Position numbers and translations under genes: made by a program. Positions 1 to 5,124 of a stretch of 26,960 nucleotides of DNA are shown in pieces. Position 1 is the first letter of the stretch. Every line of letters begins with the position of its first letter. Under the pieces are notes generated by a model. The model had not been told where the DNA came from. It was given only the letters and a program-made list of their open reading frames with translations, and did not search any database. Source of the stretch: a virus; IMG/VR virus record IMGVR_UViG_3300037189_003636, positions 1 through 26,960 of that record; one strand, 5' to 3'.

Positions 1-35
1 CCTTTGCCCATCTGGGCGATATGACCATTAGCCAT
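1..35 (-). CDS. Start of an unidentified gene, cut by the window edge
   Basis: Only the first 11 codons are present, reading MANGHIAQMGK. The ATG at 35..33 follows a good ribosome-binding site (AAGGAAATCAACA before the ATG) and overlaps the stop of the RecT gene upstream, as do the other genes of this leftward operon. A single-stranded-DNA-binding protein or another recombination partner often follows recT in phages, but eleven residues cannot show which. Confidence 0.5.
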   Translation of the reverse strand, partial: MANGHIAQMGK

Positions 36-852
36 TGTTGATTTCCTTTCTAATTGCTTGGAGTTTTGATAAGAACTTCGCTGTTGTATTGCCATCAAAT
101 GTTTTTGTATATGCTTCATTGACTTCTCTAAATGCTTTTATCTTGGCAAACTTCTCCTCTGCCGTGTACTTAGCTGATTCATGGATCTTGGCATGAATCT
201 CTGCGTAACCATCAATCCAGTCAGATTGGCATATATAACGAGCATACGGCTCATCTTGACCTGGCACAAACATAGGCAGTGCCATATCAGGAATATCGTC
301 AGGAATAGCGCTTAAATCAACTACATTAGGAATTACAGATCCCATCTCTTTTACTTCTCTAGGCTTGGCGGTCTGGCTTTCAAAGTTTTCAACCTCATCG
401 GGTGAGTAGAACCCCGTAACAGATCCAGGGAAAACTGATCTAATCCCCTCTGAAATACAACGGCTTCTAAGCATCGCTCTGGGGAACTTTTGCCATCCGC
501 TCCCAGGCTTAACAAGACCGATTTTGGTAGCTTGTCCGATAGTCCATGTAACCGCAAGGTTACCCCCGTTGGGATGTGAAAAAACTCCTGTAACTGATTC
601 ATCTGTGTATTCCTTCCATTCGACTTTGCCACCTGCATTTTGGAAACGTGCCAACATCGCATCTGCTTTTAATGCTGGTCTGCCCTGAATAATGTGAAAA
701 TCTCTTGCAGCCGTAGCGGGATGTAATCCTTCTGCTTGTGCCACTGCCATTAGTGCAAGAACACTGTTCTTATCCTTCATACCAAATAAACCAGACTTGG
801 CTATGGCATCTGCCATTTGCTCCATCTCTGAATACGCTACTAAATTACTCAT
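28..852 (-). CDS. recT: RecT-type single-strand annealing protein
   Basis: The 274-residue product matches the pattern of phage RecT-family annealing proteins. An N-terminal helical part includes AQAEGLHPATAARDFHIIQG (about residues 38-57). It is followed by LKADAMLARF and a central block with WQKFPRAMLRSRCISEGIRS, both typical of the family. Such proteins coat single-stranded DNA and anneal it to complementary strands, working with a 5'-3' exonuclease; a YqaJ-type exonuclease lies upstream in the same operon. The start at 852 is chosen because GGAG precedes it at good spacing and its ATG overlaps the stop of the 28-residue gene as ATGA. An in-frame ATG further upstream (912) lacks such a site. 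The leader box CCTAACTATT lies 14 nt before the ATG. Confidence 0.85.
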   Translation of the reverse strand: MSNLVAYSEMEQMADAIAKSGLFGMKDKNSVLALMAVAQAEGLHPATAARDFHIIQGRPALKADAMLARFQNAGGKVEWKEYTDESVTGVFSHPNGGNLAVTWTIGQATKIGLVKPGSGWQKFPRAMLRSRCISEGIRSVFPGSVTGFYSPDEVENFESQTAKPREVKEMGSVIPNVVDLSAIPDDIPDMALPMFVPGQDEPYARYICQSDWIDGYAEIHAKIHESAKYTAEEKFAKIKAFREVNEAYTKTFDGNTTAKFLSKLQAIRKEINNG

Positions 853-935
853 GTTAATTTCTCCATAATAGTTAGGATCGTGTCTATGACAGAACTGGCT
901 GTCATCACCCATATTGCTAAATCAAGGTTATTCAT
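849..935 (-). CDS. 28-residue hydrophobic peptide upstream of recT
   Basis: This short frame encodes a peptide beginning MNNLDLAIWVM and ending MEKLT. The ribosome-binding site AGGGGA precedes the ATG, the frame overlaps the end of the winged-helix-like gene by 8 bp, and its stop overlaps the recT start as ATGA. Residues 4-24 are mostly hydrophobic and could form one short membrane helix. The overlaps at both ends favour a real gene or a translational coupling leader for recT. The recT leader box lies inside this frame. No function is recognised. Confidence 0.5.
   Translation of the reverse strand: MNNLDLAIWVMTASSVIDTILTIMEKLT
867..876 (-). promoter_or_regulatory. Leader box before recT
   Basis: On the coding strand this reads CCTAACTATT and ends 14 nt before the recT ATG, immediately upstream of GGAG. 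It matches the boxes before the zinc-protein, 82-residue and ardC genes. Confidence 0.5.
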
Positions 936-1347
936 AATGTCCCCTCGCTTCTGCTGCATATTGTGGGCGCTCTTTGTAAAACTTCTCATGAATATTTGCA
1001 AAATAAATATAGTCACCATCAAAACGCATGGTTTCACCTCTAAAAGTCCATACATTGTGGGCAATCGTGCAATCAGAATCATCAATAAATTGCCTACCTA
1101 AATCGGTGATCTGCCACAACCCATTACTTCTTTTACTGACATCATCAATACACTGCTCTACTAAACCCCAATAACGTAACTTTTGAAAATTAGTCCATTG
1201 ATTACGGGTAAGCTCAAGATCAGTTAATGAAATGGGTTTATTGACAAGGTATATCTGCCATAAGCTGTTAGCCATACCAGCATTAAAATTGTGTTTGTAT
1301 TCCACAACCTTAGCGCCACAATGTTCGCAATAAGCATCTCTGTTCAT
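928..1347 (-). CDS. Winged-helix-like protein with an N-terminal CxxC
   Basis: This 139-residue protein starts MNRDAYCEHCG, so C7 and C10 could be half of a zinc site, though no second cysteine pair is seen. The middle reads NFQKLRYWGLVEQ, and about 15 residues later GLWQITDLGRQF. That pattern resembles the last helix and wing of winged-helix DNA-binding domains found in small phage proteins. The start at 1347 is supported by GGAGG and by an ATGA overlap with the YqaJ gene. It may be a regulator or an accessory to the recombination genes around it; that role is inferred only from fold pattern and position. Confidence 0.7.
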   Translation of the reverse strand: MNRDAYCEHCGAKVVEYKHNFNAGMANSLWQIYLVNKPISLTDLELTRNQWTNFQKLRYWGLVEQCIDDVSKRSNGLWQITDLGRQFIDDSDCTIAHNVWTFRGETMRFDGDYIYFANIHEKFYKERPQYAAEARGHYE

Positions 1348-2243
1348 TTGATTAAGAACCTCCGTGATCCTGGGGTATCCATTACAAACTGATCGTATAT
1401 ATCAGGCATAGCTTGCTGAAATAGGCTTGAGTTAAAACGCTTAGAACTCTTGGCTGACTTCCAGCTTACAAGCGTAGTGCCATCAAACCCTCTGATCTCC
1501 TGATACTCTCCCATCAAGTTACGCACCTGTACTTCAATTTGCTCCTCTGCTTGCTCCATGTGCTTAATTTGATTCTTGATGTCTTTGAGTTGTGCTATCG
1601 CCCTCTCAACCTGCTGCGTGGCAGTAATAAACCCATCTTTTGATTCGGGGTAGATGATCTTGGTTTGCTCAATGGTTTCTGCTGGCGGGAGCGTATTAGC
1701 CTGACAATACCCCCAAACGGATGCCATTTTCTTAATAAGATCGTCTTTTTCTTGGTCTGTAATGTGGAATTGGAAAGTATGAAACTCTTGACCGCCAAAT
1801 AACACAGCCAAAACGACATCATTAACATTGTGACAAGCTGCCTCGTGGACAAGTTGGGCATAATCAGCATCAGGAATCCGATTAGATTCGGGGTCAAACT
1901 TAGAACGAACTGCTGCGTTGTAGTTTTTAGCCTCAACAAGCATATTACCGTCAGCACTAATGAAATCGAAATGGGAACGAAACCAATCATGCTTAGGATG
2001 TGTAAGGACATAATCTGCTTCCTTCAACTCTTTCTTTAGTTTTTGTTGGGCTAATTTGCCGACAATAGGCTGCATGACGTGACCCATTTGTACCGCCTCA
2101 ATGCCTGATAGGTCTGGGATCTCTTTCTTGCCTTGCTTCTCAAGAATGACATCTACCATCTTGCCATTGGCTACCTTACGGCTATCACCTGACCAAATAG
2201 CGGAACGCCTTACTTCGGGTGCAAAATCGTTTTGATCGTTCAT
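1344..2243 (-). CDS. YqaJ-type viral recombinase exonuclease
   Basis: The 299-residue protein has the layout of YqaJ/lambda-Exo-like PD-(D/E)xK nucleases. An N-terminal RRSAIWSGDSRKVANGKM is followed by GHVMQPIVGKLAQ (about 54-66). The catalytic core has D93 in HFDFISADG and E104-x-K106 in MLVEAKNYN. The C-terminal third is a predicted coiled coil (about 205-250). These enzymes resect double-strand ends to supply 3' single strands for a RecT-type annealer, here encoded two genes downstream. The position usually held by a glutamate in the G-x3-E motif appears as Q58. GGGAG precedes the ATG, and the gene starts 2 bp after the zinc-protein gene. Confidence 0.85.
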   Translation of the reverse strand: MNDQNDFAPEVRRSAIWSGDSRKVANGKMVDVILEKQGKKEIPDLSGIEAVQMGHVMQPIVGKLAQQKLKKELKEADYVLTHPKHDWFRSHFDFISADGNMLVEAKNYNAAVRSKFDPESNRIPDADYAQLVHEAACHNVNDVVLAVLFGGQEFHTFQFHITDQEKDDLIKKMASVWGYCQANTLPPAETIEQTKIIYPESKDGFITATQQVERAIAQLKDIKNQIKHMEQAEEQIEVQVRNLMGEYQEIRGFDGTTLVSWKSAKSSKRFNSSLFQQAMPDIYDQFVMDTPGSRRFLIK

Positions 2244-2245
2244 TA

Positions 2246-2479
2246 CTATCTCCCAAAAGGTATTTTGGATAAATCATCAAGATCATCGTATGAATACAAC
2301 GGTAATCTCATGGGGTTAAAGAATTGAGCAGCCATACCACAGCCATTAGAGAGCTGGTACTCTCTTTCAATTCTTGCGTAGTAATACTTGGGTTCTCCCG
2401 TAACGGGATCAGCGTGAGAGGTGCGTAGGCAATAGCCTGTGCTTTCCTGGTAATGCGTACAATCCTTGCATAAGTGCAT
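2246..2479 (-). CDS. Small four-cysteine zinc-binding protein
   Basis: The 77-residue product has C4-x2-C7, C17 and C47, a spacing that looks like a compact zinc knuckle seen in many small phage proteins next to recombination or replication genes. No enzymatic motif is seen. The ribosome-binding site is AAGGAAA, and the leader box CCTAACTATT lies 16 nt before the ATG. The gene ends 2 bp before the YqaJ gene, so the two are probably co-translated. The function is unknown. Confidence 0.75.
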   Translation of the reverse strand: MHLCKDCTHYQESTGYCLRTSHADPVTGEPKYYYARIEREYQLSNGCGMAAQFFNPMRLPLYSYDDLDDLSKIPFGR

Positions 2480-2495
2480 GATTATTTCCTTATTA

Positions 2496-2505
2496 AATAG
2501 TTAGG
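2496..2505 (-). promoter_or_regulatory. Leader box before the zinc-protein gene
   Basis: CCTAACTATT on the coding strand, ending 16 nt before the ATG at 2479 and followed by the AAGGA ribosome-binding site. Confidence 0.5.
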
Positions 2506-2556
2506 GTTTCAGTTACTACAGATAGAACATTACTACATTACAACGATTAGTGCAAT

Positions 2557-2733
2557 TTATTTGTTAAGTGTTGTTTTTTCCTCCACTGGTAAAGATGGAT
2601 CATGTATTACTACTGTGCCATTGGCATCAATGTAATACAGATCTCCCAGCTCCTTAGCCTTGATTAGGTTACGGGTCTGTACCCTAGCGTTCATCTGCAT
2701 CCATTTCTGCGCATCATCATCTGCTTTACTCAT
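2557..2733 (-). CDS. 58-residue hypothetical protein
   Basis: This frame begins MSKADDDAQKWMQMNARVQ and contains YYIDANGTVVIHDPSLP. It is preceded by a strong ribosome-binding site (AAAAGGAGCAACAA before the ATG). It is acidic at the start, likely helical, then has a short beta-like segment. It lacks the leader box found before neighbouring genes, and 77 bp separate its stop from the start of the next gene. No family is recognised. Confidence 0.65.
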   Translation of the reverse strand: MSKADDDAQKWMQMNARVQTRNLIKAKELGDLYYIDANGTVVIHDPSLPVEEKTTLNK

Positions 2734-3063
2734 TTGTTGCTCCTTTTAAAAAACTGTGGTTTAATCCGATTAAGTTTGTTTTAGTCGTGGTTTTGTTGTC
2801 AGTTGGTAAGGGGGCTTAACAACGGATTTGACATCGCTACCAAAATCACGATTAAAGCAAATTACACGGGGGCATTACCCACCCCTCCCGCATGGTGTAG
2901 CGCCAAAGGGAATAAACATAGTGGCTAGTATCTGGGGGACTCTCACAGGACCGCACCCCTTTAGTTAAGCACTTAGATAAACGATAGCTACCCTTTTTAA
3001 AGGTATCCCCCGTAAGGCGGGTTAGGTGCTTAGCTCTTGGGGTTTGATGGGGTCTTGGGGTAA
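2734..3063. other. 330-bp stretch without a convincing gene; G-rich and structured
   Basis: The stretch between the 58- and 50-residue genes is much richer in G/C runs than its surroundings. The plus strand holds a TTGACA at 2828-2833 without a good -10 box, a possible three-way junction (2966-3032) and four G-runs at 3039-3071. One leftward frame (3067 to 2852, 71 codons) overlaps the upstream stop as ATGA, but its composition is unlike any neighbour. A structured RNA or a replication or regulatory site is possible; nothing here is conclusive. Confidence 0.4.
2966..3032 (+). ncRNA. Possible three-way-junction RNA structure
   Basis: The plus strand can form an outer 7-bp stem, TAAGCAC (2966-2972) with GTGCTTA (3026-3032). 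It would enclose TACCC...GGTA around 2989-3005 (one bulge) and CCCG/CGGG at 3009-3012 and 3018-3021. It does not resemble a tRNA: no T-loop GTTC motif or acceptor end is seen. The stems are short and could arise by chance. Confidence 0.2.
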
Positions 3064-3071
3064 TCATAGGG
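3039..3071 (+). repeat. Four G-runs, possible G-quadruplex
   Basis: G-runs lie at 3039-3042, 3049-3052, 3057-3060 and 3069-3071, separated by 6, 4 and 8 nt on the plus strand. In an AT-rich genome this clustering is unusual. The last loop exceeds the usual seven-base limit by one. Confidence 0.35.
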
Positions 3072-3216
3072 CTAACAGCAACGTAACCAGCAGCAAACCA
3101 CCGATAACGCTAAAACAATCAATTAACTGGTTTTTAGTTATCACGCCTTGCACGCACACGTGAGAAAAATCGCTCTTTACAAATCGTTGACGTTCTTTTG
3201 TATAAATATCATTCAT
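3064..3216 (-). CDS. 50-residue protein with a C-terminal membrane helix
   Basis: The product starts MNDIYTKERQRFVKSDFSH and ends with the hydrophobic run CFSVIGGLLLVTLLLAL (about residues 34-50), a clear single membrane segment with the charged part before it. GGGAG precedes the ATG at 3216. The arrangement suggests a small tail-anchored inner-membrane peptide made early in infection. The upstream leader TTTTACTATT resembles, but does not match, the leader box of the neighbouring genes. No family is recognised. Confidence 0.55.
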   Translation of the reverse strand: MNDIYTKERQRFVKSDFSHVCVQGVITKNQLIDCFSVIGGLLLVTLLLAL

Positions 3217-3310
3217 TTTGAAATACTCCCGAAATAGTAAAATAAAAAAATAATAAGATGTTAAAAAACACCTATAAAACCGATTAAAACAAGCTCTAAG
3301 ACGTTTTTAA

Positions 3311-3342
3311 GGGTTAGGCAATACCTATACAGCACCTAACCC
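3311..3342. repeat. 8-bp inverted repeat GGGTTAGG/CCTAACCC
   Basis: GGGTTAGG (3311-3318) and CCTAACCC (3335-3342) are perfect complements with a 16-nt loop. The right arm extends to AGCACCTAACCC (3331-3342), the exact reverse complement of GGGTTAGGTGCT at 3019-3030. No T-run follows on either strand, so it is not a typical terminator. Confidence 0.45.
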
Positions 3343-3352
3343 CTAAAAGCGC

Positions 3353-3466
3353 TTAAAACAATGATCCTGACTTGCTTACTGATAACCAGGCATTAAACGA
3401 TAAAACGGTTAACCCTTGCTTAACGCATAAGTAACAGTAAGCGCTGTATTTATCCCTGGCGCTCAT
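3353..3466 (-). CDS. 37-residue hypothetical protein
   Basis: This short frame encodes MSARDKYSAYCYLCVKQG followed by LTVLSFNAWLSVSKSGSLF. Its ATG overlaps the stop of the 82-residue gene as ATGA, and GGAGGG lies just upstream, giving a good ribosome-binding site. The CxxC and the aromatic pattern look protein-like rather than random. The function is unknown; it could be a small host-targeting protein of the early region. Confidence 0.55.
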   Translation of the reverse strand: MSARDKYSAYCYLCVKQGLTVLSFNAWLSVSKSGSLF

Positions 3467-3711
3467 ACTTTGCCCTCCCGTATATCCTTGTTAGTTTGCT
3501 TAATCCAGTTGTCATTGTCACTTGCTAGTTTTTCTTTTTTATCTTGCTGTTTTAAACGCTTGTAATACTTTTTAAGCAATTCTCTATTTTTGGCAATATC
3601 TTCTGTTAAAAGATCCAGCCAGGTAGGATCTTCTATAAAACAATCAGCGCTCTCAGTGATTTTTGCCAATAAATCAATAATGTACGCTTGCTCTATTTCG
3701 CTTAATTGCAT
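3463..3711 (-). CDS. 82-residue helical hypothetical protein
   Basis: The product is charged and predicted mostly helical: an acidic first half (MQLSEIEQAYIIDLLAKI) and a lysine-rich second half (RELLKKYYKRLKQQDKKEK). The ribosome-binding site GGAG directly follows the leader box CCTAACTATT, which ends 12 nt before the ATG. It sits between ardC and the small membrane-protein gene. No domain is recognised. Confidence 0.65.
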   Translation of the reverse strand: MQLSEIEQAYIIDLLAKITESADCFIEDPTWLDLLTEDIAKNRELLKKYYKRLKQQDKKEKLASDNDNWIKQTNKDIREGKV

Positions 3712-3723
3712 GATTTATGCTCC

Positions 3724-3733
3724 AATAGTTAGG
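3724..3733 (-). promoter_or_regulatory. Leader box before the 82-residue gene
   Basis: CCTAACTATT on the coding strand, ending 12 nt before the ATG at 3711 and abutting GGAG. A 6-bp dyad, GATCAT with ATGATC, lies just upstream (about 3739-3756). Confidence 0.5.
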
Positions 3734-3796
3734 TAAACGATCATCAAATAATGATCCAGCAAGGCACTACCTAAGCAATGCCCTGCTAGTCAATAC

Positions 3797-4672
3797 TTAA
3801 GCGGCTTTTTGGTTACTGATAGCGTCCAATTCATTTATATAAGTAGCGGCTTTTTGAGCAAGTGCGGAGGCGTTAAAAATTGCCTTGTTGTCATTCTTAA
3901 GGCAGGTTAACCAATTGCCGATGTAATCAGCGTGTTGCAATTCTCCCTGGATACCATAATCAGCGCATAAAAATGCCGCTCCCATTTCCGCTACTAATTC
4001 CTCAAAGGCATAAGCGGTATCAGCAAAGCGCTTGCCTTTAGTACGATCTAAGCGATGAGGCGCTCCGCTCCAGTGTGTCAGCTCATGCAATACAGTAGCG
4101 TAATAGTGTGACTCACTTAAAAACGTAGAGCGTTCAGGAATAGTGATACTGTCAGAGCTGGGACGGTAAAAAGCACGTCCACCACCGTGACTGATTTGCG
4201 CTCCAGTTTTAGCAATGCGATCATCTAGAGCTGGTACTGGATTAAATTCAGTAATCACGGGAGCTGGTTTATCGAATTCCACGCCCTCTACCTGGTCAGC
4301 GTTAAAAACGTAGTACGCCTTGAGCATTGCATAAGTAGATGATTCAGGGTTAGGATCATTAGGCTTAATCTCGCTCTTAGTCACTTGAGAGTAGAAAACG
4401 ATTTGCGTACCCTTTTCACCTTTTTTAACATTACCACCTAGATCCTGCCATTGCTTAAATGACGCCCAAACTGGTGAGCTGTATCCGCTCATGCCTAGAA
4501 TTAAACGGTTAACGCCCTGGTATTCCTTTTTAGATATTGCGTTGATGTCAGCGCTGTTATTTCCTGCTACGCTCCAAGGTTTGATCCAGGGAGCGATACC
4601 CTGCTCTAGTTTAGCGATGATGTTATTAGTAACGCTGTCATAAACGCTGATACGGTTTGCTGATGTAGTCAT
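3797..4672 (-). CDS. ardC: ArdC-like antirestriction protein
   Basis: This 291-residue protein has both parts of the ArdC family. The N-terminal ssDNA-binding domain includes LEQGIAPWIKPW (22-33), YQGVNRLIL (51-59), SFKQWQDLGG and KGEKGTQIVFY. The C-terminal zinc-metallopeptidase-like domain has H196-E-L-T-H200 and the downstream EELVAEMGAAFL (224-235) supplying a third ligand. ArdC proteins, known from conjugative plasmids and phages, protect entering DNA from restriction. The start follows AAAGGATCTAATC, and the leader box (CCTAACTACT) lies 15 nt before the ATG. As the first gene of the leftward operon next to a dyad-rich control region it is probably expressed very early. Confidence 0.88.
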   Translation of the reverse strand: MTTSANRISVYDSVTNNIIAKLEQGIAPWIKPWSVAGNNSADINAISKKEYQGVNRLILGMSGYSSPVWASFKQWQDLGGNVKKGEKGTQIVFYSQVTKSEIKPNDPNPESSTYAMLKAYYVFNADQVEGVEFDKPAPVITEFNPVPALDDRIAKTGAQISHGGGRAFYRPSSDSITIPERSTFLSESHYYATVLHELTHWSGAPHRLDRTKGKRFADTAYAFEELVAEMGAAFLCADYGIQGELQHADYIGNWLTCLKNDNKAIFNASALAQKAATYINELDAISNQKAA

Positions 4673-4687
4673 GATTAGATCCTTTTA

Positions 4688-4697
4688 AGTAGTTAGG
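4688..4697 (-). promoter_or_regulatory. Leader box before ardC
   Basis: CCTAACTACT on the coding strand, one base different from the other three boxes, ending 15 nt before the ardC ATG. Confidence 0.5.
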
Positions 4698-4701
4698 TTT
4701 A

Positions 4702-4718
4702 ATAGTCATATAGACTAT
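4702..4718. promoter_or_regulatory. 17-bp dyad, possible operator at the ardC promoter
   Basis: ATAGTC-ATATA-GACTAT is a perfect 6-bp-arm dyad. On the minus strand a TACAAT (4730..4725) lies just upstream, so a transcript start for the ardC operon would fall inside the dyad. The -35 region is weak. Confidence 0.4.
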
Positions 4719-4775
4719 GTAATGATTGTAACGCTACTAATCAAAGTAAAGTAAACAAGTTTTTAAAAATAATTG

Positions 4776-4803
4776 TTGTGTTGTTTTTTCGCATAGCTAT
4801 AAT
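4776..4803 (+). promoter_or_regulatory. Possible rightward promoter with perfect -10
   Basis: TTGTGT (4776-4781), a 16-bp spacer and TATAAT (4798-4803). A transcript would start near 4810, inside the next dyad, and run through non-coding DNA toward the 3' end of the convergent glycosyltransferase gene. Confidence 0.35.
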
Positions 4804-4818
4804 ATGTCTATAGACTAT
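4802..4818. promoter_or_regulatory. Second dyad, shares TATAGACTAT with the first
   Basis: The core GTCTATAGAC (4806-4815) is a perfect palindrome. TATAGACTAT at 4809-4818 repeats 4709-4718 exactly 100 bp away. It overlaps the expected start of the rightward promoter. Confidence 0.4.
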
Positions 4819-4856
4819 CTTCTATTGTCTATATAGATCTATTAGCTATCTTCTAT
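4815..4856. repeat. Direct repeat CTATCTTCTAT, two copies
   Basis: Identical 11-mers at 4815-4825 and 4846-4856, 31 bp apart (about three helical turns), flank the palindrome TCTATATAGA at 4828-4837. Confidence 0.45.
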
Positions 4857-4897
4857 ATTTTGTATAGGTGCTTAGTAGATAGTCTTCTAGATAAAGC

Positions 4898-4972
4898 ATA
4901 GGGGTATCTGAATAGGGGATAGACTAGCTCCTCCCTCCGCTTTACAGAATTCAATAGGGGCTATCATAGGGG
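4898..4972 (+). repeat. Four ATAGGGG words in two pairs
   Basis: Copies lie at 4898-4904, 4912-4918, 4954-4960 and 4966-4972. The last two form a near tandem 12-bp repeat, ATAGGGGCTATC and ATAGGGGCTACA. A fifth copy lies in the leader of the capsid gene. Confidence 0.4.
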
Positions 4973-4979
4973 CTACAGC

Positions 4980-4996
4980 ATAGAGCATAGCTCTAT
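4980..4996. promoter_or_regulatory. Third 17-bp dyad
   Basis: ATAGAGC-ATA-GCTCTAT is a perfect 7-bp-arm dyad with the same length and the same outer ATAG...CTAT as the site at 4702-4718, but a different interior. Confidence 0.35.
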
Positions 4997-5124
4997 AACC
5001 TATTGATCTATAAGGGAATTGGGTTTGGACAGCTTAGATTAAATCAGTAACAACAATCAGCCCTTTGAGATGGACATGGACTTGCTAAGGGAGGAGACCC
5101 ATTCGTAGCTCCCCCCAAAAAAAA

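Larger units (their letters stand above)
4673..5124. other. Repeat-rich intergenic control region or origin candidate
   Basis: These 452 bp contain no credible gene. They hold three 17-bp partly or wholly palindromic sites, four copies of the half-site ATAGTC/GACTAT, an 11-bp direct repeat spaced 31 bp, four ATAGGGG words, and promoter-like sequences in both directions. Near the right end, GGGAGGAG and CTCCCCCC could pair, but the adjacent run is A on the plus strand, so it is not a normal terminator there. The region separates the leftward early operon from the 3' end of the leftward glycosyltransferase gene. Dense short repeats in AT-rich DNA fit an operator cluster or replication origin; the sequence does not decide between them. 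Confidence 0.5.

Noticed and set aside
2966-3060. Possible tRNA
   Set aside because: The stems do not match a cloverleaf; there is no GTTC-type T-loop and no anticodon arm of the right size.
2852-3067. 71-codon leftward frame starting with an ATGA overlap
   Set aside because: It lacks a ribosome-binding site of its own, has an odd composition (many Pro, Arg, Ser, Thr, Cys) and covers the G-rich structured block; better seen as non-coding.
4801-4996. CRISPR-like array
   Set aside because: The repeats are short, unequal in spacing and not separated by uniform unique spacers.
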